A DNA stretch of 64,000 nucleotides from Bettongia penicillata ogilbyi (Eukaryota; Chordata; Mammalia; Diprotodontia; Potoroidae): positions 434,001 to 498,000 of the forward strand of contig JAJHZJ010000695.1 in assembly GCA_023548195.1 (NCBI GenBank), read 5' to 3'. The translations under genes were made by a program, and so were the position numbers. This document shows positions 1 to 11,189 of this stretch, piece after piece. Numbering within the stretch: the stretch's first letter is position 1; each line of letters opens with the position of its first letter. The notes under the pieces were generated by a model, which was not told the origin of the DNA, searched no databases, and saw nothing but the letters and a program-made list of their open reading frames with translations.

Positions 1-60
1 CTGGAGAGGGTCCTGGTCTTTGAGTCACAAGATATAGGTTCAAATCCCTATACAAATGCT
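1..60 (+). repeat. SINE fragment, cut by window start
   Basis: The piece carries a box-B-like 'ggttcaaatcc' in the context seen in the marsupial/MIR-type SINEs elsewhere in this window. Only the middle part is present. Confidence 0.4.
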
Positions 61-385
61 GTTTTTGCTGTTGTTATTAGCCTAGGTATCATTTAAATTC
101 TTTGTACCACTCTTCCTTTATCTATAAAATGAGGATGTTTATTCAACAGTCCTCAAATTCTCTTCTATTTTCTAGTCTATGTTTTTATGCTCTCATCTAT
201 TCTTATGGCTTCAATTATCACTCCATTGAAGCTTCTCTCGTATCCTTTTCTTCTAACTTCCCTAAAGTCCAGTGCGATATTTCTTATTGCTTACTAGACA
301 TAACCACCAGAATAAAATCTTGCTAAGTGCACAAAGTCAACAGAATCAAATTTGAACTCACTTTTTTCCTAAATCACTTGCTGCT

Positions 386-600
386 TTATAGAAGCAGTCA
401 GGTGGCACTGTGGGCCTGCAGTATGGAAGATCTGAATTCCAATCCAGTCTCAGATACTTCTAGGTTTGTGTCTCTGGGCAAATCACTTTTTTTGCCCAAG
501 TTTTCTCATTAGTAAAATAGAGATAATAATGACACACCCCAGGATTGTTGTGAGAACAAAATGAAATATTTATGAAGCATTTTATAAATTTTAAATAATG
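386..600 (+). repeat. SINE (MIR-like / marsupial tRNA-type)
   Basis: The order of motifs is that of the other SINEs here: 'cagtcaggtggcactgtgg', 'tctgggcaaatcact', 'gtaaaatagagataataatg', then 'gcattttataaatttt'. It is diverged. The stretch 61-385 beside it shows nothing recognisable. Confidence 0.6.
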
Positions 601-1180
601 ATATGAATGTTATTATTGTTTTTTTCAGCTTCCTTGTAATTGCTGATGACCCTAATATCCTGTCAGTTTTCCATGCTGAAAAGCTCAGCATTATCATTTC
701 CTTATCTGCCACAATCAACTGGTTCCAACTTCTGTTGATTCTTGTTCCACAATATTTCTTTATCCATTCCCTCTTCTTGGAGAATTGATAGCTGAAAAGG
801 AAAAAAAAATCAGGCAAAGTTGGAAAAAATCCATTTTCTATATTGGCAGGGATCCCTGAGTTTGTATTCCAAGTCATAGGTAATCTGGACTCTTTGCTAC
901 AACATCAATGATAACTGAGCATTCGATTTATGCTGGAAAAGTAGCAGTTATGGTGAATTCACTATATTCTAATGCAGACCTGCACAAAATATGACCTACT
1001 ATCCACTGCACACACTCTCTTGTCACATAACCCACAGCAACCAACTATCTAGTTGATTCTAGTTACCTTTACTTGGAAAGTGAGCTACTAAAAACCTATC
1101 TGAAGCCTGAAGAAGTCTACTGTAATGTAATCCATTCCAATACTAGATAGCTCTCATTGTTAGAATTTTGTTTATTTATG
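601..1180. other. No gene or clear repeat
   Basis: AT-rich unique-looking sequence. The open frames present are short and lack family motifs. Confidence 0.5.
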
Positions 1181-1612
1181 TGTAGTTGAATTTTGTTTAT
1201 ATCCTGTTTACTCTTCCTAAATTTCCTCCACTCCTTACCTCTGAGACATGTAAGCAAATGAAATCCTTCATCCATAACATGAACGTTTAATAGCTATCAT
1301 TTCCCTCATCTGACTTGGATTTTCCCATCTACACATCCCAAATTCCTTTCAGCTATTATGTGGGTACATCACAGGTCATTAGATATTTGTTGGATTTAAT
1401 TGAATTACTGTTGGATTAAAACCAATGGAACTTGTTGCATGTTGTATTCATTTTGCATTTTGTGTGTATACACAAAAATATATTATCTCTCTTAATAAAA
1501 TGCAAGCTCCTTGGGGGCAAGAGTTGTTTCTCATTGTCTCTATATTTCTAATACCTAGCACAGTGCCTGGAATATAGTAATAAATACTTGTTGGTTGATG
1601 GAATATTTTAAT
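1181..1612 (+). repeat. L2-type LINE relic
   Basis: The end reads 'tgcaagctccttgggggca', then 'cctagcacagtgcctggaat' and 'aataaatacttgttggttga', the usual layout of an L2 3' end. The 3' 130 bases are the secure part. Confidence 0.55.
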
Positions 1613-1739
1613 GGATTTTTTTTCAGCCAACAAGTTCTTATATTCACTTGTCTGTCCTTACTCATTAATCTCCTATGACACAAAGAGATTCTAGAAACCA
1701 AGGGACTTGTTTTTTCCCTCCCCTACATGCATTTAGTAT

Positions 1740-2440
1740 ATCATTTATGGCTCTATTAATAGTCCCTACAAGTGGCAATTGCATTGTCATGAGCCTGCCA
1801 TTTACTCATTTTGGCAGGCTTACCAGTTTGCTGAATAGATTAGTTTTGATTGCAAAACTCACACCAACTTCACAGTGCTCACTGCGCCCACTCCAGAAAA
1901 ATGTGTATGCAGCTCCAATTTTAGTAAACTGGCCTTCATTTGCCAACCTTGTTTCACTCAGGGCTGCTATTTGGATGTGATACCTGTTGAGTTCTCTTAC
2001 AACAAGAGCAGTTCTTTCAGGTCCACTTTCCTATAAGTGTGCCCACATTCCATGAGCCAATGGTGAGTGGAATCATTTTGAAGATGTTTTTGTACATTAT
2101 GTACATTTTTTTGCGTTTCAACCACATAGTGGGATTCCCTGCCTGCTGCAGTAATCAGGCCAGGGTTGGTTAAGCAGATAATGTTTAGGGCACCTGTTTT
2201 AGCCCCTTCCTAACAACAGGAGGTTAGCAGTACAATTCTTAACAGACTTCTCAGACACTCGGGGGCTGCCAAGTCTCATTGCTGCTTCCAGAGAGAAAGG
2301 ACCTGATGGCCTGGACCACCTGTGTGCAGGGTTGTGATTACAGCTCCCAGTGCATCTGCACCTGCTGCTTCATTACTGGACTGTTGCAATAGAACCTTGA
2401 AGCATAATAGTAAAATGATATGGGTGGTGTCTTTTGATTT
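1740..2440. repeat. Moderately GC-rich interspersed repeat, family not named
   Basis: This block is richer in GC than its surroundings and runs directly into an RTE-type tail. It resembles marsupial repeats, but I cannot assign it with certainty. The 101-codon open frame at 1675-1980 inside it has no recognised domain. Confidence 0.35.
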
Positions 2441-2730
2441 GTGTGTAAATTGTTTTTAAGTCAGGCAGAGTTGCACGAAGTCATCAGCCTCACTCTCTCT
2501 TCCAGAGCCATCATAGTGTGGTGGCAGGACAGAGTCAAGACATCTGGCAATGGCTCAGGCTGCAGCGGATGAGATGACCTTGGCATCTTCAGTGTCTAAC
2601 CAAGCTCTGAGTGCTCCACAGAGCCTGCTTCAGCTGCCTTCATGGCCTTGGAACAGTGGTTTGTGGTAATAACATCAACTTACTTCATCATTCCTATTTC
2701 GGATCCCCCTTCTCTAGCTCTTAAGGCAGT
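2441..2730 (-). repeat. RTE-derived 3' segment
   Basis: The motifs 'catcagcctcactctctctt', 'agagccatca' and 'aagacatctggcaatggctc' recur at 39650-39900 in the same orientation, and in reverse complement near 26600-26820. In all these places they mark the non-coding 3' part of one RTE-like family. Confidence 0.45.
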
Positions 2731-2811
2731 AGTGGAGTCTATAGGTAGCGCTGTTGCAGGATCCAGGACCTATATATCTTTTGATCATTTGGCAACTGAG
2801 GAATGGCTTAT

Positions 2812-2888
2812 ATTATCATATTATATTATTATATATATATATATATATATAATATATTGTGTAATAATATAATTATATTATATTATTA
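2812..2888. repeat. AT-rich microsatellite
   Basis: A run of TA and TAT units lies between the RTE segment and the antisense L1. Confidence 0.85.
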
Positions 2889-2889
2889 T

Positions 2890-3080
2890 TAATTTGACTC
2901 AGTACTTTGTATATTGAGAAATTAGGCCTTATCAGGAAAAAAAATTGCTGTAACCCTCCCCTACCCCCCACCAATTTCCTGCTTCCCTTCTAATCTCAAT
3001 TGCATGGGTTTGGTTTATTGTGTAATCAATATTATCCACTTTACATCCCTTAATGATCTCTCTCTCTGTCTCTCTCTCTG

Positions 3081-3111
<31 letters not shown>

Positions 3112-4420
3112 TTCTCATTCCTTTGGTCGATTCTTTCATTATCCACAAATCTGATAGGTAAAATACTCCATGTTCTACTAAATTGCTCATATTGCCCTTT
3201 ATATCTAAGTCATATACTCATTTTGACTTTATCTCACTATATGGTGTGAGGTGTTGGTTTTTACACATTTTGTGCCGAACTGCTTTCTGGTTTTCCGAGC
3301 AATTTTGTCAAATGATGAGATCTTGCCCCCAAAATTTAGATCTTTGGATTTGTGAAATGTTAAACTACTATTGTCATTTGCTACTGCGATTGTGTGTCTA
3401 ATAAGTTTCACAGATTTGCCATTCTATTTCTCAAGCAGTACCAGATTATTTTGATGATTACTATTCTGTAATGTATTCTGAAACTGGTACTGCCAGGCAG
3501 CCTTCCTTCACTATTTCTTCATTAATTCTCTTGATGTTATTGACCTTTGTTCTTTCATATGATTTTTGCTATGATTTTTTTTCTAGATCTATAAAATAAT
3601 TCTTTTATGGTTTAATGAGTATTGCACTGAATGAGCAAATTAATTCAGGTAGCACTGTCATTTTTATTATATTAGCTCAGCCTACCCATGAGCAATTAAT
3701 ATTTTTCAGTTGTTTAGATCTAACTTTATTTGTGTGAAAACAGTTTTGTAATTGTGTTCATATAGCTCTTGGATGTGTCTTGGCAAACAGACTCTCAAGT
3801 ATTTTATAGTATCTGCAGTTATTTAAATTGAATTTCTCTATTTCTTCCTGCTGGACTTGGTTGGTAATATATAGAAATACTGATGATTTATGTAGACTTC
3901 TTTTATATCTGTCAACTTTGCTGAAGTTGTTAACCATGTCCCCTAGTTCTTTAGGTGATTCTCTAAGTATTCCATCATATTGTCTGCAAAATGTGCTAAT
4001 TGTTTCCTGATTACTTATTCTAATTCTTTTGATTTTCTTTTCTTTTCTTCTTGCCAAAGCTAGGAATTCTGGAACAATTTTGAATAATATTTATGATGGG
4101 TATCTTTACTTCACCTCTGATCTTAGTGGAATGACTTCCAGCTGATTCCCCTTACCCTTAATGCTTGATGATATACTTATGATTTTAAAAAAAGTTCCAT
4201 TTATTCCTATGCTTTCTAGTATTTTAAATAAGAATTAATTCTGTATTTTGTCTATTTTTTTCTGTATCTTCTGAGAGAATCATATGATTTTTGTTGGATT
4301 TTAATTGATATGGTCAATTATGCTGATAGTTTTCCTAATATTGAACCAATCTGCATTCCTGGTACAAATCCCACCTGTTGTATGATATCTGTGATTCACA
4401 AGATGTTTATTTTTGAAAAA
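2890..4420 (-). mobile_element. L1 ORF2 relic (reverse transcriptase to C-terminal part), antisense
   Basis: On the minus strand the block 4057-3758 still reads as L1 ORF2, including 'KELGDMVNNFSKVDRYKRS' just after the position of the catalytic FADD box. That box has decayed to 'FCRQYDG'. The part 4420-4060 matches the upstream fingers region, with 'ggtcaattatgctgatagt' in plus orientation. A CT-rich microsatellite at 3055-3118 interrupts the distal part. The copy is full of stops and frameshifts, truncated at both ends, and not functional. Confidence 0.8.
3055..3118. repeat. (TC)n microsatellite
   Basis: CT dinucleotides with a few G and TT interruptions, inside the antisense L1 relic. Confidence 0.9.
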
Positions 4421-4547
4421 AAAAAGAGGAGAAAAACCATTACCTAGTCATTATGACTTTAAAACAGAAAGAATCTAGTCAACTGAAAAATTAATTAAAT
4501 AATCCATAACTTCAGTAACATTTGAGGTCATAAAATAAACCCTCATA

Positions 4548-4645
4548 ACTTTTTTTGTTAGTCAATAAACATTACTTAAGCATCTACAATTAAGCACCTA
4601 CTGTTCTAAGTGCTGGGGATATATAAAGAATAAAAAATACCTTGA
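4548..4645 (+). repeat. Ancient interspersed repeat fragment
   Basis: The phrase 'gtcaataaacattacttaag..cctactgttctaagtgctgggg' belongs to a repeat seen again near 5990, 30450, 40320 and 57725. The family is not named here. The sequence 4646-4894 holds nothing else recognised. Confidence 0.4.
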
Positions 4646-4894
4646 TGGATATAAAGTTTATGAATAGTTAATCTGAGTAGATTTCTTGGGAGTTGGCACC
4701 ATAAGATTAACCAAATCATAAAACCACATCTATTTTCTAGATAGGGCACACAGTAGGAAAAGATTCCTCACTATTTTGACTTTTCAACCATTAGAAAAGT
4801 TAAAATCAGAAAACAACAGATGTAAATACTTACTCCAAGCATGCTTTACAGATGGCAAACCACAGGTACATTTTGTTGATAAATCAAAATGTCT

Positions 4895-5470
4895 TAGATT
4901 GGTTATTTGGTTGTCATCCTTTGTTTTTGAAGAGGGCCAAAATGACATCACCATGATAAAGTGAAGCTTCATTGTTTCCGATTGTGGCTGATCAGACCAA
5001 TATGAGCTTGGAATGCTCTACCACAGGTTGGATACAGATAGTCTATGTGAATATTTTGAGTGGATACTCCAAATTTGTGTATCTTATGTTTCCTTTGTGC
5101 TGTCTGAATTCTGCTTTGTTCATAGGGCATATCACCCTTTCTGATGTGGGCATGCCATGCTGAGAAATCCTGTGCCAGTATCTCCAATGTTGAACAGTCA
5201 GATTCAAAGCTCTTGAGAGAGACTTTAAAAGTATTCTTGTATCACTTCTTCTGACCACCATGAGATCACCTGCCCGATGTGAGCTCTCCATGAAATAGTT
5301 TTTGATAAACACACATTTTACATTTGGACAACATGGCCAGCCCATTGGATTTGTGCTCTCTGAAGCATAGTTTGAATGCTTGGCAGTTCAGCTCAAGCAA
5401 GGACTTCAGTGTCTGGTACCTTATCCTGCCAGGTGATCATCAGAATCTTCCTAAGACAGTTCAAAAGGAA
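4895..5470 (-). mobile_element. RTE-type LINE, C-terminal ORF remnant plus 3' tail
   Basis: On the minus strand, about 5340 down to 4969 encodes the C-terminal part of a non-LTR retrotransposon polyprotein. Readable pieces are 'SHGGQKK', 'LEILAQDFSAWHAHIRKGD' and a terminal zinc-finger-like 'PTCGRAFQAHIGLISHNR'. The first finger cysteine has become tyrosine (YPTC for CPTC), and at least one in-frame stop lies upstream. After the ORF, 4968-4895 is the family's 3' tail, also seen at 39650 and 26820. The assignment to an RTE/BovB-like lineage is inference. That it is a retrotransposon C-terminus is well supported. Confidence 0.65.
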
Positions 5471-6305
5471 GTGATATTATAGATACTAGAGGAAAGAGGT
5501 GAACAATTCATGAAACAGATAAAAAGTCTGCCACAGAGTATCAAAGGGGGATATATTTTCTCCATGTGTCTCTATTTCTTTCTTTCTATCTCTCTGTGCC
5601 TCAGTTTCTCTTTCCCTCATGTAATTATATTTTTAATTTAACAGTAGCTTTATCTCTCAAATGATGACCAAAACAAGAAGTACAACTGTTCATTTGTATC
5701 TGATTTTAACCAACATTAAAAAATTGGTTATTGAAGGAGAAATGATGGAATAAAAGGAAAAGTGACCATTTTATCTTAGAAATTTGGAAGTGAGTGAGAG
5801 GAAACCTGACAATATCAGGCTTCTTGAATTTAGATAAGGAAGATTTATTTACTTTTGGGAAATTTTTTGATAGTTTAATGATTAATTTCAATCCAGTTAC
5901 TTGTTTGCCCAGTAATTTTTCATATATAACTTGATACATTTCAATGAATAAAAAATCATAGTATTTTTTCAGTTCTTTCCTCTACATCAGTCAATGAATC
6001 CATCAATAAACATTTGCCAACATCTATGAACACCTACCAGGAATCTAAATGACTAACAATATTGATAAACTTAAATGAATTGTGGGGCAGTAATGGAATC
6101 TGATTTTACAAAATGGCAGAATTTGAGAGTTTAAGTGACTTCAGTGGCTATCTAGTCAGTATGAAACATAGAAAGTGCTTATCCTTTTTGTTTGGCAACT
6201 AGTTAGTGCTATAAATTATTTGCATTTCCAAGGTGGTGTGATCCAGGGATAGGTGTTCTGATCTGCCTTTCAATAGGATTTAATAAAGGTAAACTGAGGT
6301 ACAAA
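5471..6305. other. No gene; one short repeat fragment
   Basis: AT-rich. Only a short ancient repeat phrase at about 5985-6050 ('caataaacatttgccaac') is recognisable. The 77-codon frame at 5706-5939 (-) has no motif. Confidence 0.45.
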
Positions 6306-6790
6306 TTTCTGAACATGTTCAAAATATTAATTTATTTTTTTATTTTGAATTTCTAATTTTTTTTCCTTTTCTCCCTTCTTCTTCTTCCCTCTCCTTGAAA
6401 AGGCAAACAGATTTTATAGGTTATACATGTGCAATCATGCAAAACATATTTCCATAGTAATCATGTTATGAAGAAAACACAGCAAAAAAAAATTTTCAAG
6501 AAAAACAAAGTAAAATAAAAAAAGTATGCTTCAATCTGTATACAGGCTTCATGAGTTTTTCTTTCTCTCGAAGTGGATAGCATTTTTCATCATAAGTCCT
6601 TGAGAATTGTCTTAGATCATTGTACTGCTTAGAATAGCTAAGTTATTCATAGTTGGTCACTGTGTACAATATTCTGGTTCTGCTCACTTTGCTTTGCAAC
6701 AATTCATGTAAATATTTGCAAGATTTTTTTGAAGGCATCTTGCTCATTTTTTCTTATTGAGAACTGGATTTCTAAACTTAACTTATTATA
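6306..6790 (-). mobile_element. L1 3' end, antisense
   Basis: In plus orientation it reads 'ttatacatgtgcaatcatgc', 'aacatatttccatagtaatc', 'attgtcttagatcattgtac' and 'ggttctgctcactttgcttt'. This is the reverse complement of the marsupial L1 3' region found in sense orientation at 37300-37890. It is 5'-truncated and diverged. Confidence 0.75.
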
Positions 6791-8214
6791 GGTCAGCTAA
6801 ATTTCTGAATTCAGAGAAAAAGAATCATGATTTAGGTAATTACAGGACAAAATTAATTAACTGTAAATAGCAACATTTTAAAAAATCACAGAATCAATCT
6901 GATTATTTCAATTCCTTACCCAGAGAAGGTCTCTGCTCTTTGCAAGTCCAATTGCTAGCTTTCCTTTCTCTACCCTGGAAGTGCCACCAGGGCCCCTGCT
7001 CCCTTGCATCTGCAAGTACTTCTCTCTTGTCTGGAATTGTAGGGAGAGTATAGCAGCTGAACTCTCCCAACATTGTGCTCTAAAAATTTAAAATAATGTG
7101 TCAAATAGAATTCTGGAGTAGCATTGATTTCAAAAGACTGTGGTAAGGCACTTTTCTTGCCCAAGACAAGATGTTAGCAGAGGTCTATGACACCAGGCTG
7201 GGGCTGACCCAGAGTACAGAAAAGTAACACCATCAGTTGTGGGCCATATAGGCCCACAGATAATAAGTTCGGATAATAAGACTCAGTGGTTCACATATTC
7301 TTATCCCTAGTTATTTCAGGTTTATCCTCTCAAAACAGAAATGCACAAGTCCTGGAGAATTCTATTACATAGAACTCTAGAGGTAATTAACTCTTAAATG
7401 TTTCTATTGAATCAGTTAAATGAATAACAAATAAATCCTTCATCTGAAAGGATAATGTACACTGAGCATTTGATAAAATCAGCTCAAGTTACATAGAAAA
7501 TATATTAGAACTGATTAAAGAATCAGACACACCTGTGAATCTATTGGTATTATAGGAAGTTTTTAGCATCATAATTCCAGGAAGAGAATTCTAGCAACAG
7601 CTTCCAATGCCTCTGGAGCTTGTACAGTTCAGAAATACTTGAAGAAGTATATATTTGATCCTGTAATTGAGAGCAGTATTTAGGCGTGTTGTGTTGTAGT
7701 AAGCCCAGATAATGCACTGTCCCATTCATCAGGTGACAACCTTGTGAACTTTGAAATACGGAAAATATGGGATTCCCATTTGCTTCAGTATCTGTTCTTG
7801 AGCACTACTAGCTGATAGTAGCATTAGCCTTGGCAGCTGTGATACACAATAAGGATGAGATAAATTCAGAAAAGCAAGTCTTTACAAGGGCATCAACTCT
7901 TGAAGTAAATCTATGAGTTGCACCTAAGGACAACTTAAGTGTATCTCATAGATGTGAATTCTCATAAGGGAGAGAGATCGGAAGCTATAAGTTTACTATT
8001 TTTCCAGATGATGTCTCTGTTTGAACTGACTATACCCAGTGATATTGTGTGCACAAGGTAAGCACATGACCCCATTTAGGCAAACATTTAGTAACAAATA
8101 TTATTGTTATACTTAGTGAATGCTCCATATTGAAAAGTTACTCAATACTGGCCGGCTAATAATTAGTGGTGAGCTTAGCAAATGAAGGTTCTTTAAGAAA
8201 TATACCAAAAAGAA
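6791..8214. other. No gene or clear repeat
   Basis: Unique-looking sequence with moderate AT content. I looked for receptor, retroelement and SINE motifs on both strands and saw none. An unrecognised old repeat is possible. Confidence 0.4.
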
Positions 8215-8991
8215 TGGAGCCAAGATGGTGGAGTAGAAAGACACACATACAGAGGCTGCCCCTACACAGCCCATAAAATACCTGTAGAGAGAGACTCTCA
8301 ACAAATTTTGGAGCAACAGAAGTGGAGAACAACAGAATGGAGGAGATTTCCAGCCCAGGGTGACCTGAAAGACCCACAGGAAACTTTGTCAGTTGCACCA
8401 GAAATAGAGTGGAGTTCAGAGCATGGAGCCCAGCCCAGACTTGGCTGTGTGTGTTCAGCTTGTGAACAGCCCTCCAGGGTGAAATTTCCAGTCATGGAAT
8501 CCCCAGTCCCGGCAGCAGAAGGTCCACAGATCCCTCAACCCACAGGTGCCAAAGGTCAGTGACGGGGTTTATTCGGCTGGCCAGGAAAGGAGAAGGGCTT
8601 TCACATCAGGCAGGTGGCAGGAGTACTCAGGGCAGCCCCTACAGCAGCCTGAGACCATAGCTAGATTGTAAGAACCCCCAGGGGCACTGAAGGGCTGAAT
8701 CTTACCTCAGCCCTGTGTAAAACTCCTGAGGCAGCTGGTCTTTGTCTCCCACTGAATGGTGGCCCTGCCCCCGCAGCTTGACTGGCTCCACCCCACCCCC
8801 AGTGCTAGTTTGTTGAAACTGGAGGTCAGGTGCCTGTGGAAAGGAAATGCTGCTAAGATTCTGGCCACAAAAATCCTTCCCTGCACCCAGACCAGTACAC
8901 ACTTGATTGTGCCACCTTGGAGGAACTGAGATCTTACAGATTCCCAGAGTATACCCTACACTTGACAAAGGACCCAAAAGTCAAGTAACTG

Positions 8992-10198
8992 GTGGGAAAA
9001 TGCCCAAAAAAGAGGGAAAAAAATAAGACTATAGAAGGTTACTTTCTTGGTGAACAGATATCTTCTCCCATCATTCCTGATAAGGAAGAACAATACTTAC
9101 CATCACGAAAAGACATAAAAGTCAAGGCTTCTGTATCTCAAACATGCAACATAAATATTCAATGGTCTCAGGCCATGGAAGAGCTCAAAAAAGGATTTTG
9201 AAAATCAAGTAAGAGAGGTGGAGGAAAAACTGGGAAGAGAAATGAGAGAGATGCAAGAAAAGCATGAAAAGCAGGTCAACACCTTGCTAAAGGAGACCCA
9301 AAAAAATGCTGAAGAAAATAACACCTTGAAAAATAAGCTAACTCAATTGGCAAAAGAAGTCCAAAAAGCCAATGAGGAGAAGAATACTTTAAAAAGCAGA
9401 ATTAGGCAAATGGAAAAGGAGGTCCAAAAGCTCACTGAAGAAAACAGTTCTTCCAAAATTAAAATGGAACAGATGGAGACTAATGACTTTCTGAGAAACC
9501 AAGAAGTAACCAAACAAAACCAAAAGAATGAAAAAATGGAAGAGAATGTGAAATATCTCATTGGAAAAACAACTGACCTGAAAAATAGATCCAGGAGAGA
9601 CAATTTAAAAATTATGGGACTACCTGAAAGCCATGATATAAAAAGAGCCTAGACATCACCTTTCATGAAATGGGGATGATGAAAACTCCCCTGATATTCT
9701 GGAACTAGAGGGCAAAAGAAATATTGAAAGGATCCACCAATCACCTCCTGAAAGAGGTCCAAAAAGAGAAACTCCTAGGAACATTGTGGCCAAATTCCAG
9801 AGTTCCCAGGTCAAGGAGAAAATGTTGCAAACAGCTAGAAAGAAACAATTCAAGTATTGTGGAAATACAATCAGAATAACATAAGATCTTGCACCTTCTA
9901 CATTAAGGGATCAAAAGACATGGAATATGATATTCCAGAAGTCAAAGTAACTAGGAATAAAATGAAGAATCACCTATCCAGCAAAACTGAGTATAATACT
10001 TCAGGGGAAAAATGGTCTTTTAATGAAATAGAGGACTTTCAAGCATTCTTGTTGAAAAGACCAGAGCTGAAAAGAAAATTTGACTTCCAAACACAAGAAT
10101 CAAGAGAAGCATGGAAAGATAAACAGCAAAGACAAATCATAAGGGCCTTACTAAAGTTTAACTATTTACATTTCTACATGGAAAGACAATATTTGTAA
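8992..10198 (+). pseudogene. L1/HAL1 ORF1 (RNA-binding chaperone), frameshifted
   Basis: ORF1p is the trimeric nucleic-acid chaperone of L1 particles. Here the frame is broken into three parts. The first, 8992-9201, is the N-terminal segment. The second, 9218-9652, is a long heptad-rich coiled coil (K/E/Q-rich, about residues 1-110 of this piece), followed by the RRM start 'NRSRRDNLKIMGLPE'. Next come stops around 9653-9680, with further RRM and C-terminal sequence at 9700-9856 ('IERIHQSPPERGP'). The last part, 9857-10198, is the lysine-rich C-terminal domain. The breaks at about 9202-9217, 9653 and 9857 make it non-functional. The same protein is found in reverse at 13190-12200. Confidence 0.8.
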
Positions 10199-10243
10199 CT
10201 CTTGAAAACTTTTTTCAGTATCTAAGTAGTCGGTGGGATTACA

Positions 10244-10270
10244 CACACGCGCGCACACACACACACAGAC
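10244..10270. repeat. (AC)n microsatellite in HAL1 3' UTR
   Basis: A short run of CA/CG dinucleotides just after the ORF1 stop region. Confidence 0.8.
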
Positions 10271-11189
10271 AGAGACAAAGACAGAGCACAAGGTGAATTG
10301 AATAGGATGGGATCATATCTTAAACAAAAATGAAATTAAGGAGTAAGAGAGAAATATATTGGGAGGAAAAAGGGAGAAGTGGAATGGGGCAAGTTATCTC
10401 TCATAAAAGAGGCAAGTAAATGACTTTTTAGTGGAGGGAAAAGTGGAGAGGTGAGAGAAAAATCATTAAGCTTACTCTCATCACATTCAACTAAAGGAAG
10501 GAATAAAATGCATACTCCTTTTAGTATGAAAACCTATCTTACAATACAGGAAAGTGGGGGAGAAGGGGATAAGCAGGGGTGATGATGGAAAGAAGGGCAA
10601 TGGGAGCAGGGAACAATTAGAAGTCAACACTCTTGGGAAGGGATAGGGTCAAAAGAGAGAGCAGAAGCAATGGAGGGCAGGATAGGATGAAGGAAAATAT
10701 AGTTAGTCTTACACAACACGACTATTATGGAAGTCATTTGCAAAACTACACGGATATGGCCTATATTCAATTACTTGCCTTCTCAAAGGGAATGGGTGGA
10801 GAGGGAGGGAGGAAGAGAAGTTGAAACTCAAAGTTTTAGGAACAAATGTTGAATATTGTTCTTGCAACTAGGAAATAAGAAATACAGGTAAAGGGGTATA
10901 GAAAGTTATCTTGCCCTACAAAACAAAAGAGAAGATGGGGATAAGGGAAGGGAGGGATGTTAGAAGGGAGGGCAGATTGGTAATAGGGGTAATTAGAATG
11001 CTTGGCATTTTGGGGTGTGGGGAGGGGAGAAATGTGGGGAAAATTTGGAACCCAAAATTTTGTGGAAATGAATATTGAAAACTTAAATAAATAAATTTAA
11101 AAATGCACAATAAGTATCATTTATGTAGCTACCCTGCTTTTCTGCACTTTCTTCTCAATTTTCTTTTGTTCTCTGCTGTACACCTTTTC

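Larger units (their letters stand above)
8215..11103 (+). mobile_element. Near full-length HAL1-type (half-L1) retroelement
   Basis: The element starts with the L1-type head 'ggagccaagatggtggagta' and has a GC-richer 5' UTR (8215-8990). One ORF1 region follows (8992-10198), then about 900 bases of purine-rich 3' UTR ending in 'gaatattgaaaacttaaat' and an A-rich tail. There is no ORF2 between ORF1 and the tail, which is the defining feature of HAL1. The length, about 2.9 kb, fits a complete copy. I could not find convincing target duplications. An alternative is an L1 with an internal deletion. Confidence 0.75.

Noticed and set aside
1..60. tRNA-like box B at the window start
   Set aside because: The context is SINE. 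There is no cloverleaf or full tRNA length.
8195..8214. Possible target duplication of the first HAL1 ('aaatataccaaaaag' versus 'aaatgcacaataag' at 11094)
   Set aside because: Too many mismatches in A-rich sequence to be meaningful.
8308..8562. 84-codon open frame on plus
   Set aside because: It lies in the 5' UTR of the HAL1 element and matches no protein family I know.
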